A stretch of DNA of 9,717 nt from Actinomycetota bacterium (GCA_947480465.1 CANKCT010000016.1:1-9717); one strand, 5' to 3'; shown: positions 1 through 9,183, counted from the stretch's first letter. Notes: generated by a model not told the origin, from the sequence alone. Translations and numbers: made by a program.

Positions 1-1
1 A

Positions 2-667
2 TATCGTCGTGATCAACAGGAAAAGCGCCTTGCTTCGGCAGAGCGTTCACTCAATCTTTTAGGCAAAATCAATCCATTAGCTCTTGAAGAATATTCATCA
101 CTCGAAGAACGCCTTAAGTTTTTAGCTGATCAACTAGAGGATTTGAAAAATACTAAAAAGGATCTTCTTGATATCGTAAAAGAAGTTGACGATAGAGTTC
201 AAACTATTTTTATGGAAGCTTTTGTTGAAACGGCTCGCCATTTTGAAGATATTTTTGCACGATTATTCCCGGGCGGTGATGGGCGACTAATTTTAGTAGA
301 TCCTGATAATCCTCTTACGAGTGGCGTTGATGTGGAGGCTCGTCCACCTGGCAAGCGAATTAAACGCCTGTCACTGTTATCTGGTGGTGAAAAGTCTCTA
401 ACCGCAGTTGCCATGCTTGTCGCTATTTTCAAGGCCCGACCTAGTCCGTTCTATGTTCTAGATGAAGTTGAAGCTGCACTCGATGATACAAACCTCGGAA
501 GACTACTTGGTATTCTGGAAGAACTTCGGGCGAGTTCACAACTAATTATCATTACTCACCAAAAACGAACAATGGAGATCGCTGATGCGCTCTATGGAGT
601 CACAATGCGCGGAGATGGCGTGACAGAAGTTATCTCACAGCGTCTTCGCGAATCTGATTCAAATTAA
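2..667 (+). CDS. smc: Chromosome segregation protein SMC, C-terminal part (5' end outside window)
   Basis: This is the last 221 codons of SMC, the ATPase that with ScpA/ScpB compacts and helps segregate the chromosome on the nucleoid. The reading frame is open from base 2, so the gene starts upstream of the window; the TTG at 143 is internal, because the preceding residues ([12 protein letters not shown]) are already typical SMC sequence. What is visible is the end of the returning coiled coil and the C-terminal ATPase lobe. The ABC signature LSGGEK is at 377-394, followed by Walker B with D-loop ([11 protein letters not shown]) and the H-loop (ITHQKRTME). The matching Walker A lies in the missing N-terminal half. 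The stop is 11 bases before ftsY, as in other actinobacteria, so co-transcription is likely. Identity is very secure. Confidence 0.97.
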   Translation, partial: YRRDQQEKRLASAERSLNLLGKINPLALEEYSSLEERLKFLADQLEDLKNTKKDLLDIVKEVDDRVQTIFMEAFVETARHFEDIFARLFPGGDGRLILVDPDNPLTSGVDVEARPPGKRIKRLSLLSGGEKSLTAVAMLVAIFKARPSPFYVLDEVEAALDDTNLGRLLGILEELRASSQLIIITHQKRTMEIADALYGVTMRGDGVTEVISQRLRESDSN

Positions 668-678
668 GCACTCGCGCT

Positions 679-1518
679 ATGGGAATTTTCAGTAAATTCA
701 TTGCAAAAATAAAAGGTGAGAACGCTTTTGCCCCTTCAGATTGGCAGGATTTAGAAAGAGAGCTTCTAGCTTCTGATATTGGTCCAACTTTGACGCAATC
801 ACTTCTTGATTCCGCCCATAAAGTAAAAAGTGAGAACGCACAAGAAGCGCTGAAGGCAACATTGACATCGTATCTATCAACGCAGTCACGTGCGCCAATT
901 ACAAACCCTGAGGGTATGACGGTGGTAATGGTTGTTGGCGTAAATGGAACTGGCAAAACGACTTCGGTAGCGAAATTGGCCAGCAATATAAAGAGTTCAG
1001 GTTCTGCGGTGGTGGTTGCAGCCGGAGATACTTTTCGTGCAGCAGCGGTAGAGCAATTACAAACTTGGGGCTCTCGAATTGATGTCGAAGTGGTTTCCGG
1101 CAAACCAAATGGAGATCCAGCATCCGTAGCCTTCGATGCAGTAAAACGAGCAGCTCAATCACAAGCACAGTATTTGATTATTGATACCGCTGGCCGCCTT
1201 CACAATAAAAGTGACCTGATGGCTGAGCTCGAAAAAGTGAAACGTGTCGTTGAAAAAGTCGCACCGGTCAGTGAAGTACTTTTGACCATAGATGCCACGA
1301 CGGGTCAAAATGGGATGGCACAAGCAAAACTATTCGCCGAAAGCGTTAGTGTCACTGGAATTATTCTCACTAAGTTAGATGGAAGTGCCCGGGGAGGAAT
1401 TGCCCTTGCCATAGAAAGTGAGTTGAATATCCCGATTAAGTGGGTGGGAACGGGTGAGTCGGAGGCAGATTTCGCCGTCTTCAATGCTAGCGAGTACATA
1501 GAGGGCCTACTTGCGTAA
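679..1518 (+). CDS. ftsY: Signal recognition particle receptor FtsY (minimal NG form)
   Basis: FtsY is the membrane-associated GTPase that docks SRP-ribosome complexes at the translocon and pairs with Ffh (encoded downstream). All SRP-GTPase motifs are present: P-loop GVNGTGKTT (87-95), DTFRAAA (117-123), DTAGR (169-173), TKLD (231-234) and GTGE (257-260). At 279 residues it is essentially only the NG domain; the acidic A domain or N-terminal membrane segment of many homologues is absent. The N-terminus GIFSKFIAKIKG resembles the lipid-binding amphipathic helix that precedes N in longer FtsYs (inference). The ATG at 679 is the earliest possible one, since an in-frame TGA lies at 655-657. No Shine-Dalgarno is visible in the 11-base gap after smc. 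Near the C-terminus the usual DL.PF(D/N) stretch is replaced by ADFAVFN. Confidence 0.96.
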   Translation: MGIFSKFIAKIKGENAFAPSDWQDLERELLASDIGPTLTQSLLDSAHKVKSENAQEALKATLTSYLSTQSRAPITNPEGMTVVMVVGVNGTGKTTSVAKLASNIKSSGSAVVVAAGDTFRAAAVEQLQTWGSRIDVEVVSGKPNGDPASVAFDAVKRAAQSQAQYLIIDTAGRLHNKSDLMAELEKVKRVVEKVAPVSEVLLTIDATTGQNGMAQAKLFAESVSVTGIILTKLDGSARGGIALAIESELNIPIKWVGTGESEADFAVFNASEYIEGLLA

Positions 1519-1583
1519 CCTAGATGTAACACAATTAAGGTTTTTGCAACTTTTCTGAAACTCTTCTGAACATCACTTGTAAC
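1515..1583 (+). promoter_or_regulatory. Putative GlnR operator array upstream of amt-glnK-glnD
   Basis: Pentamers resembling GlnR half-sites recur every 11 bp. One pair is GTAAC (1515-1519), six bases, GTAAC (1526-1530). A second run of four is GCAAC (1546-1550), GAAAC (1557-1561), GAACA (1568-1572) and GTAAC (1579-1583), each separated by exactly six bases. The described actinobacterial GlnR consensus is gTnAC-n6-GaAAC, reduced to AC-n9-AC in mycobacteria. The third unit, GAACA, departs from it. The array ends 61 bases before the amt start, a sensible place for an activator. GlnR control of amtB-glnK-glnD is established in Streptomyces; here it is inferred. The first pentamer overlaps the ftsY stop codon. 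I could not identify a convincing -35/-10 pair between 1584 and 1644. Confidence 0.6.
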
Positions 1584-1644
1584 CCGGGCAGGGCATCTTT
1601 GCGTCATCTCAAAGGCGAGAACTCTTGTAGTTATTACTTGAAAG

Positions 1645-3296
<1,652 letters not shown>

Positions 3297-3303
3297 GTAA
3301 TAC

Positions 3304-5580
3304 ATGGGAACACGCGAGAGAAGAGAACGATCGAACGAGAGCGACCGTTCTCTTCTCTCGCTTTTTCATGCGAGTACGCAAGAACATCTGGGAATCAAAG
3401 GGGATAAAGGTGTCGCTATAGCTGCTGTTGGCGGTTATGGTCGCGGTGAACTATCACCAGGATCTGATTTAGATATCCTCATATTGCATCAAGGCCAATT
3501 TAGTTCTGAACAACTTACAGCTTTTGTAAATGCCATGTTGTATCCACTGTGGGATACAAAAGCAGTTGACCATGCAGTCCGAACTCGCGCCGAGACTAGT
3601 CGAATTTCGCAAACCGACATAAAAGTTGCACTAGGTTTATTGGATATTCGCCTTGTAGCAGGTGACTCTGATCTTGTTGCTGGAGTTCAACGAGACAGTA
3701 TTGATAATTGGCATAAAAATTCCCGTGCACGTTTGCCTGAGCTAAGAGAGTCAATGAAGGCACGCTATGAACGTGCAGGAGAACTCGCTTATCTTTTAGA
3801 GCCCGATATAAAAGAAGCGCGCGGAGGTCTGCGCGATATAAGTGCGCTCAGGGCTATCGCTTTAACTGGTGCGATTGAAGTTCCGCTTGAGCGCATCAGC
3901 TGGGCTGAATCAACATTAAATAATCTCCGTGAAACTCTACACATCGCCACTGGTCGAAATAAAGATCGTTTGCTGTTTCAAGAGCAGGACAAAGTTGCTG
4001 TGGCCCTTGGTTACGCGGATGCAGATGCAATGATGAGCGAAGTTGCAAGAGCTGCGCGCTTGGTTGATTATTTACTCGAATACACATGGCACTTACTCGA
4101 TCAGAAAAGTCGCAAGGGAATTGGCCGATTCCTACACAAACCGCGAAGCGTTTCAGTCGCTCATAACATCAGCGTGAGCAACAATGAAATTTCCATAGAC
4201 CCACTGATTTCGATTGCAAATGATCCAGTCATCGGCCTACGCGCTGCAGCAAGGGCAGCACAATTGGGTTTACCAATATCTCTTGAGAGCTGTGCTCTTA
4301 TATCCACATCGCTCAAAGATGGAACTGGTGCACTTCCAGCACCTTGGCCGCGTGAGGCTAGAGAGAATTTGATAGCACTTATTGGTGCGGGAGAGTCAAT
4401 GGTGCGCATTTTTGAAACTCTTGATCAAGAAGAGATAATTTTTGGTTGGATTCCAGAGTGGAGACCGCTGCGATCGCTTGCGCAACGAAATGCATTGCAC
4501 CGCCACACTGTTGACCGCCATATGGTTGAAACTGCGGTGCACGCAGCAAAATTGACACGAAAAGTTCATCGTCCAGACCTACTTCTTTTTGCTGCCCTTT
4601 TTCACGATATTGGAAAAGGAAGCGAAGAGGATCATTCGATTCGCGGTGAGCGGTTAATTGCGCCACTTGCGGCTCGAATTGGATTTTCAGAGAGTGATGT
4701 TCAGGTTTTACAAATCTTGGTTAAACATCATCTTCTTTTATCAGCAACAGCAACAAGGCGAGACTTAGATGATCCGGCAACTATCGCTTCAATTATTGAT
4801 GTGATTCCAGATCTAAATACTCTCGAACTTTTACATGCTTTGAGTGTTGCTGATGGCGAGGCTACGGGAAGTGCTGGATGGAGTGATTGGAAGGCTTCAT
4901 TGGTTAGTGATTTAGTGCAGCGAGTTCGTCGGACCATGTCAGGTTCGATGGTTGCAGCTCAGCCAGCATTGTCTGAGGAGCAGATTCGCTTGGCCGAGAA
5001 TGCGACGTTAACGGTCACGCTTGCACCCCATACAAGCGGGTACTCAATCGAAATCGTTTCTCCAGATAAACCTGGTTTGCTTTCCCTTGTAGCCGGCGTG
5101 TTGAGTACGGCTCGCTTAGATGTTAAGTCAGCGCGCACAAAGTCACATGGGCCATCGGCCGTCATGTACTGGATAGTTTCACCGGAGCCTCATGCGCAGG
5201 AAATAACACAAATCGGATTACATAGCGAAATCGCAAAAGCGTATGAAGATTCAACGCAAGTTGAAGAAAAATTGATGGCTCGAGCAAAAGCATATGCATC
5301 GATTCCTAGCATCCCAGTACCTGCGCCAGAAGTAGTTTTCTTTAATGATGCAGCTACTGATGCAACTGTTATAGAGGTTCGTAGCCATGATCGACCAGGC
5401 CTTCTCTTTAGAATTGGCTCAGCCATTACCCATGCCAAAGTTGATATTCGTTCAGCAATTGTTACGACGTTGGGAGCAGAAGCAATCGATACCCTTTATG
5501 TAACCGAACTTTTGGGTGGGCCATTAAGTGATGAACGTGCACAAGAAGTCACGTCGCAGTTACGCCTTGCGCTGAAGTAG
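3304..5580 (+). CDS. glnD: PII uridylyl/adenylyltransferase GlnD
   Basis: Bifunctional sensor enzyme that attaches a nucleotide to GlnK Y51 when nitrogen is scarce and removes it when glutamine is plentiful; in actinobacteria the group is AMP. Domains in order: nucleotidyltransferase with GGYGRGELSPGSDLD (43-57, metal-binding D55 and D57), the GlnD helical region with LLEPDIKEARGGLRD (164-178), an HD phosphohydrolase around 399-530 (H434-D435 in FHDIGKG, HH at 475-476), and two C-terminal ACT domains (about 581-655 and 689-757; SPDKPGLL and SHDRPGLL). The N-terminus is short, 42 residues before the GG motif. ATG 3304 is the only usable start: an in-frame TAA lies at 3298-3300 and no ATG, GTG or TTG follows before the catalytic motif. 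No Shine-Dalgarno. A 16-bp hairpin occupies codons 4-20. It is ten bases after glnK and twelve before ffh. Confidence 0.96.
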   Translation: MGTRERRERSNESDRSLLSLFHASTQEHLGIKGDKGVAIAAVGGYGRGELSPGSDLDILILHQGQFSSEQLTAFVNAMLYPLWDTKAVDHAVRTRAETSRISQTDIKVALGLLDIRLVAGDSDLVAGVQRDSIDNWHKNSRARLPELRESMKARYERAGELAYLLEPDIKEARGGLRDISALRAIALTGAIEVPLERISWAESTLNNLRETLHIATGRNKDRLLFQEQDKVAVALGYADADAMMSEVARAARLVDYLLEYTWHLLDQKSRKGIGRFLHKPRSVSVAHNISVSNNEISIDPLISIANDPVIGLRAAARAAQLGLPISLESCALISTSLKDGTGALPAPWPREARENLIALIGAGESMVRIFETLDQEEIIFGWIPEWRPLRSLAQRNALHRHTVDRHMVETAVHAAKLTRKVHRPDLLLFAALFHDIGKGSEEDHSIRGERLIAPLAARIGFSESDVQVLQILVKHHLLLSATATRRDLDDPATIASIIDVIPDLNTLELLHALSVADGEATGSAGWSDWKASLVSDLVQRVRRTMSGSMVAAQPALSEEQIRLAENATLTVTLAPHTSGYSIEIVSPDKPGLLSLVAGVLSTARLDVKSARTKSHGPSAVMYWIVSPEPHAQEITQIGLHSEIAKAYEDSTQVEEKLMARAKAYASIPSIPVPAPEVVFFNDAATDATVIEVRSHDRPGLLFRIGSAITHAKVDIRSAIVTTLGAEAIDTLYVTELLGGPLSDERAQEVTSQLRLALK
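3314..3366 (+). terminator. Terminator-like hairpin inside the first codons of glnD (possible attenuator)
   Basis: GCGAGAGAAGAGAACG (3314-3329) is perfectly complementary to CGTTCTCTTCTCTCGC (3346-3361). After one A-C mismatch, three more pairs (TCG/CGA) leave an 8-base loop. The 3' arm is followed at once by TTTTT (3362-3366). This is the architecture of an intrinsic terminator, yet it begins at codon 4 of glnD. It could end amt-glnK transcripts before glnD, or act as an attenuator that translating ribosomes melt. Reading the structure is direct; its activity is inference. The T-run is short, so termination may be partial. Confidence 0.6.
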
Positions 5581-5592
5581 TCTTATCCCACT

Positions 5593-7032
5593 ATGTTCGA
5601 CTCACTGTCCGCGCGATTTAGTTCGGCATTCTCCTCACTTCGATCTCGCGGCAAGATTTCTGCAGCTGATCTTGATGCGACATATGCTGAAATTAGACAG
5701 GCACTTCTGGAATCTGATGTGGCTTTAGAGGTTGTAGAAACGTTCATTGCGCAAGTGACTGAGAAATCAACTCAAGTTCTCTCTACAATCCAATCGGGTT
5801 CTAATCAAGCGAGTGCAATTTTTGATGTTGTTAACTCATCACTAGTTGAGATTCTTGGCGGATCTGCTCGCAGAGTGAGATTTTCAAAAAATCCACCGAC
5901 TGTGATTATGTTGGCTGGATTGCAAGGTGCTGGTAAAACAACTCTTGCCGGAAAGTTGGCGAAGTTTTATGCAGACCAAGGAAATACCCCTCTATTAGTA
6001 GCTGCTGATCTTCAAAGACCAAATGCAGTTACTCAATTACAGGTGGTGGGAGAAAGTATCAACATTCCTGTATTTGCTCCAGAAGCAGGAAATGGCATTG
6101 GTAATCCAGTGAAAACGGCGAAAGCTGGCGTGGAGTTTGCAAAAGCGAAGCAATACAACATGGTGATTGTTGATACCGCTGGTCGGTTAGGAATCGATGC
6201 AGAATTGATGAAAGAAGCATCTGATATTCGTGATGCAGTTAAACCTGATGAAATTTTATTTGTTGTGGATGCCATGATTGGCCAAGATGCAGTTCGTACA
6301 TCTCAAGCATTCTTAAACGGAGTTGGCTTCGATGGGGTAGTACTTACAAAGCTTGATGGCGATGCGCGTGGTGGAGCAGCACTTTCTATCGCATCTCTTA
6401 CGAAGCGACCAATCATGTTTGCCTCAACTGGCGAAAAACTCTCTGATTTTGATATTTTCTATCCCGAACGAATGGCCTCTCGAATTCTTGGAATGGGAGA
6501 TGTTGCCACTTTAGCTGAGCAAGCAAAGAAAGCTTTTGATTCTGACAAGTCTGCAAAACTTGAAGCCAAGTTTGCCAGCGGAGAAGATTTCACACTTGAA
6601 GATTTCTTGGATCAACTCAGTGCAATGTCAAAGATGGGTTCTATGTCCAAGTTAATGGGAATGCTTCCAGGTGGCGGACAAATGAAGCAGTTAACCAAAG
6701 GCGCTAATTTTGATGAAAGCGAGATCGTGCGCACAAAGGCCATCATTCAGTCCATGACGCCACGAGAGCGGCAAGAGCCAAAAGTTCTCAATGGTTCGCG
6801 TCGTGCACGAATAGCTCTTGGCGCAGGTCTTAAAGTTTCGGATGTAAATAACCTTGTTGATCGTTTCAGCGCCGCCCAAAAAATGATGCGACAAATCCGC
6901 AATGGCGGTGTTCCTGCTGGCATGGCCGGGATGGGAATGCCCGCCATGGCACCCAAACCCGCCAATATTCCGCCCAAGAAGAAGTCCAAGTCAGGTAACC
7001 CAGCTAAACGCGCCCTTGAGGAGTCTCAATAG
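5593..7032 (+). CDS. ffh: Signal recognition particle protein Ffh (SRP54)
   Basis: GTPase of the signal recognition particle; it binds 4.5S/6S SRP RNA and signal sequences on nascent chains and delivers them to FtsY. The 479-residue protein has an N domain (1-about 95), a G domain with P-loop GLQGAGKTT (109-117), DLQRPNAVTQL (139-149), DTAGR (194-198) and TKLDGDARGG (252-261), the DIFYPERMASRILGMGD linker (287-303), and the Met-rich M domain (about 336-437). The M domain contains the RNA-binding stretch GSRRARIALGAG (401-412). A tail rich in Gly, Met, Pro and Lys follows (438-479), as is common in actinobacteria. ATG 5593 lies twelve bases after the glnD stop, in the same frame as glnD and with no Shine-Dalgarno. 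Weak -10-like hexamers (TAGTCT 5578-5583, TCTTAT 5581-5586) sit just before it. Confidence 0.97.
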   Translation: MFDSLSARFSSAFSSLRSRGKISAADLDATYAEIRQALLESDVALEVVETFIAQVTEKSTQVLSTIQSGSNQASAIFDVVNSSLVEILGGSARRVRFSKNPPTVIMLAGLQGAGKTTLAGKLAKFYADQGNTPLLVAADLQRPNAVTQLQVVGESINIPVFAPEAGNGIGNPVKTAKAGVEFAKAKQYNMVIVDTAGRLGIDAELMKEASDIRDAVKPDEILFVVDAMIGQDAVRTSQAFLNGVGFDGVVLTKLDGDARGGAALSIASLTKRPIMFASTGEKLSDFDIFYPERMASRILGMGDVATLAEQAKKAFDSDKSAKLEAKFASGEDFTLEDFLDQLSAMSKMGSMSKLMGMLPGGGQMKQLTKGANFDESEIVRTKAIIQSMTPRERQEPKVLNGSRRARIALGAGLKVSDVNNLVDRFSAAQKMMRQIRNGGVPAGMAGMGMPAMAPKPANIPPKKKSKSGNPAKRALEESQ

Positions 7033-7192
7033 GCGATTTCGCGTATCAGCGGCTTAGATGGCAGAATAAGCACCCTGTTGAAGGGGCCCTCTACCCCCGA
7101 ACAACATCCAAACAACCGATAGTCGAATTGCTTCACCACGCACCCCGCTGTGGAGAAAAGATTTAGACGCACATAAACAGGAGACACATTTC
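7033..7192 (+). other. Non-coding leader between ffh and rpsP
   Basis: This 160-base stretch is the longest gene-free interval in the window and probably holds the ffh 3' end and the promoter and 5' leader of the rpsP-khpA-rimM-trmD cluster. I see only short complementary pieces: GCGATTTCGC (7033-7042), GGGG/CCCC around 7083-7098, and CCAC/GTGG around 7136-7153. None is followed by a T-run, so there is no clear intrinsic terminator, and no convincing -35/-10 pair. It ends in the rpsP ribosome binding site AGGAG at 7179-7183. Confidence 0.5.
7179..7183 (+). promoter_or_regulatory. Shine-Dalgarno that fixes the TTG start of rpsP
   Basis: AGGAG lies nine bases before TTG at 7193. No ATG is available at the expected S16 N-terminus, and the next residues ([11 protein letters not shown]) match the family start, so this site supports TTG as the real initiation codon. 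Confidence 0.75.
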
Positions 7193-7729
7193 TTGGCTAC
7201 AAAAATTCGTTTAATGCGCATGGGCAAGATCCGCACACCATTTTTCCGCGTTGTTGTCACCGACTCTCGCAAAGCCCGTAACGGTCTTTCAATTGAAGAG
7301 ATCGGTCGTTATGTTCCAGGACAAGAGCCATCACTTATTGAGATTAATTCAGAGCGTGCTCTGTATTGGCTTGGAGTAGGTGCGCAACCTTCAGAGGCTG
7401 TAGAGGCACTGTTGAAGGTCACTGGAGATTGGCAGAAGCACAAAGGTCTACCAGGAACCGAAGGAACACTTCGCGTTGCAGCTCCAAAGGTTGGTAAGCA
7501 CGTTGCCTATGAAGCTGCAGTAAAGAATGCAATGGATGAGCCTAAAGAAGGCGCAACAACTCTAAAGAAGAAGGCACAAGAGCGTCTTGCAGCTATTGCA
7601 AACCCAGTCGAAGAAGTTGAGCCAGTGGCCGAACCAATCGCAGTTGATGCGGTGTCCGAGGCTCCAGCTGAAGAAGTGACTTCAGAAGTTGTGGTTGAAA
7701 CTCCAACTGAAGAAGCGGCTGCTGAATAA
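7193..7729 (+). CDS. rpsP: 30S ribosomal protein S16 with long acidic tail
   Basis: Small-subunit ribosomal protein that binds 16S rRNA during early 30S assembly. Residues 1 to about 88 are the S16 core ([19 protein letters not shown], then [10 protein letters not shown] and the [13 protein letters not shown] segment). Typical S16 proteins stop near 80-100 residues; this one is 178 because of a Lys-rich link and then a tail (about 137-178) made mostly of Glu, Val, Ala and Pro, probably disordered. Extended S16 tails are known in actinobacteria. Translation begins at TTG with AGGAG nine bases upstream. It leads a tight cluster with khpA (two bases downstream), rimM and trmD. The R-D-G of many homologues reads RNG here (29-31). 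Confidence 0.97.
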   Translation: MATKIRLMRMGKIRTPFFRVVVTDSRKARNGLSIEEIGRYVPGQEPSLIEINSERALYWLGVGAQPSEAVEALLKVTGDWQKHKGLPGTEGTLRVAAPKVGKHVAYEAAVKNAMDEPKEGATTLKKKAQERLAAIANPVEEVEPVAEPIAVDAVSEAPAEEVTSEVVVETPTEEAAAE

Positions 7730-7731
7730 TT

Positions 7732-7971
7732 ATGATGGATGAGGCCCTCGAGCATTTAGTAAAGGGAATCGTAGATAATCCTGACGACGTTGTTGTTTCT
7801 GAAAAGACTCATCGTCGCGGGACAACTTTAGAGGTTCGAGTCAACCCAGAAGACATCGGCAAAGTTATTGGACGCAATGGTCGCACTGCGAAAGCTTTGC
7901 GAACCGTTGTTAGCGCGCTCGCAGGTCGCACTGTTCGTGTTGATCTAGTTGAGACCGACGAACCTAACTAA
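7732..7971 (+). CDS. khpA: KH-domain RNA-binding protein KhpA
   Basis: A 79-residue cytoplasmic protein consisting of a single KH domain, formerly UPF0109. The RNA-contacting GxxG loop is GRNG (47-50) in IGKVIGRNGRTAKALRTVV. In streptococci and other Gram-positives KhpA pairs with KhpB/EloR and influences cell division and RNA levels; its role in actinobacteria is little defined, so only RNA binding is claimed. It begins two bases after the rpsP stop (TAATTATG) without a good ribosome site, suggesting coupling to rpsP. ATG 7735 directly follows and cannot be excluded as the start. The rpsP-khpA-rimM-trmD order is conserved in actinobacteria. Confidence 0.92.
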   Translation: MMDEALEHLVKGIVDNPDDVVVSEKTHRRGTTLEVRVNPEDIGKVIGRNGRTAKALRTVVSALAGRTVRVDLVETDEPN

Positions 7972-7985
7972 GTAAACATACAGCC

Positions 7986-8489
7986 ATGCGATTACTCGTA
8001 GGGCGAATTGGTCGAGCCCACGGAATTCTCGGTGAAGCAACGATTGAAGTGCGCACTGATGATCCAGATGCTCGATTTGCCATCGGACAAAAACTGCAAA
8101 CTGATGGGCATGGCGATTTAACAATTACCTCGGGTCGCGTACACAACGGAATCTTGTTACTTGGTTTTGCTGGTTTCAGTGATAGAAATCAGATTGAAAG
8201 GCTTCGTAACACACTCCTTTATGCCCAGGTCGATATTAATGAAGTGCGTGAAGATGAGGACGATTATCACGTGTTGCAGATAATCGGTTGCCAAGCATTC
8301 CTTGAGGATGAAACGCTATTTGGTGAAGTTACCGATGTCATTAATTTACCTGGTCAAGACCTACTTGCAATAAAAACTACATCCGGTGAGGCATTAATTC
8401 CATTTGTGCGCCAACTTGTGCCCGTAGTTGATGTTAAGAATAGGCGACTAGTCATAGTACCTCCAGAACTAAATGGAGTGGTGCAATGA
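7986..8489 (+). CDS. rimM: 16S rRNA processing / ribosome maturation factor RimM
   Basis: Assembly factor for the 30S head that binds S19 and helps 16S rRNA maturation. The 167 residues split into an N-terminal RimM beta-barrel (about 1-87; LLVGRIGRAHGILGE start) and a PRC-barrel (about 93-162; DYHVLQIIGCQAF, then LIPFVRQLVPVVD and RRLVIVPPEL). Length and architecture are normal. It starts 14 bases after khpA with no evident Shine-Dalgarno, and its TGA overlaps the trmD start in ATGA (8486-8489), so translation of the two is likely coupled. Confidence 0.96.
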   Translation: MRLLVGRIGRAHGILGEATIEVRTDDPDARFAIGQKLQTDGHGDLTITSGRVHNGILLLGFAGFSDRNQIERLRNTLLYAQVDINEVREDEDDYHVLQIIGCQAFLEDETLFGEVTDVINLPGQDLLAIKTTSGEALIPFVRQLVPVVDVKNRRLVIVPPELNGVVQ

Positions 8490-9169
8490 AAATTGATGCC
8501 GTAACAATATTTCCAGATTATTTTTCTCCTTTACAACTCTCGCTACTAGGCAAAGCGAGCGATGCTGGAATTGTGAATTTTCAGATTCATGACTTGCGCA
8601 GCTTTGCAAGTAACAATCACCATGCAGTTGATGACACACCTTATGGTGGTGGCGCAGGAATGGTTATGCTTCCTGAAATTTGGGGTTTAGCACTCGACCC
8701 ATTGCTGGAAAACGATACAGATTTGATTATCTTGACTCCGGCTGGAAAACGTTTTGACCAAAAAATGGCAGCTAAATTCTCTCAAAGTACACACTTAGTT
8801 TTTGCATGCGGTCGCTATGAAGGCATCGATGACCGAGTTCGTCAGCATTATCAAAGAGAGCAGTACGCATCGCGAAATATCCGAGTACATGAAGTCTCCA
8901 TTGGTGATTATGTTTTAGGTGGGGGAGAAGTAGCATCGCTGGTGATGATTGAAGCGATCACTCGACTGATACCAGGAGTCCTAGGAAATCCCGATTCTCT
9001 GAGTGAAGAATCACATAATGAAGATGGCTACCTTGAGTACCCTAACTTCACGAAACCAGCCATTTGGCGCGATATTGCGGTTCCAGAAATTCTTTTAAGT
9101 GGTAACCATGGTGAAATCGCTAAGTGGCGCGCCAACGAAGCAGCAAAACGGGCCGAGAAGAATTTATAA
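8486..9169 (+). CDS. trmD: tRNA (guanine-N1-)-methyltransferase TrmD
   Basis: SPOUT methyltransferase that makes m1G37 in tRNAs reading CNN and some other codons, using SAM, and prevents +1 frameshifting. The 227-residue protein shows DDTPYGGGAGMVM (49-61), the trefoil-knot SAM site pieces LTPAGKRFDQ (83-92), CGRYEGIDDRV (108-118) and EVSIGDYVLGGGE (136-148), and the C-terminal tRNA-binding YPNFTKP and LSGNHGEIAKWR. At the catalytic loop, where well-studied TrmDs read EDS(F/H) with Asp as general base (D169 in H. influenzae), this one reads EESH, placing Glu at 175. The gene overlaps rimM by four bases and has GGAG at 8475-8478, seven bases before its ATG. Confidence 0.96.
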   Translation: MKIDAVTIFPDYFSPLQLSLLGKASDAGIVNFQIHDLRSFASNNHHAVDDTPYGGGAGMVMLPEIWGLALDPLLENDTDLIILTPAGKRFDQKMAAKFSQSTHLVFACGRYEGIDDRVRQHYQREQYASRNIRVHEVSIGDYVLGGGEVASLVMIEAITRLIPGVLGNPDSLSEESHNEDGYLEYPNFTKPAIWRDIAVPEILLSGNHGEIAKWRANEAAKRAEKNL

Positions 9170-9183
9170 CTCGCGAGTAATGC

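Noticed and set aside
143..667. A separate 174-residue gene starting at TTG 143
   Set aside because: The same frame is open to base 2 and encodes typical SMC coiled-coil sequence upstream, so this is the interior of smc.
1584..1644. A -35/-10 pair for amt (for example TTGCGT at 1599-1604 with TGTAGT at 1626-1631)
   Set aside because: The spacer would be 21 bases and neither hexamer is close enough to consensus to claim a promoter.
3896..5438. Several minus-strand open frames of 63-95 codons opposite glnD
   Set aside because: They are complementary to conserved GlnD motifs and show no independent coding signal.
5578..5593. glnD and ffh share a reading frame separated by TAG and four codons, suggesting read-through fusion
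   Set aside because: Both proteins have complete, normal ends; ffh has its own ATG and a standard N-terminus. Same frame occurs by chance one time in three.
7083..7098. GGGG-ccctcta-CCCC as a terminator for ffh
   Set aside because: Only four to five pairs and no T-run follows.
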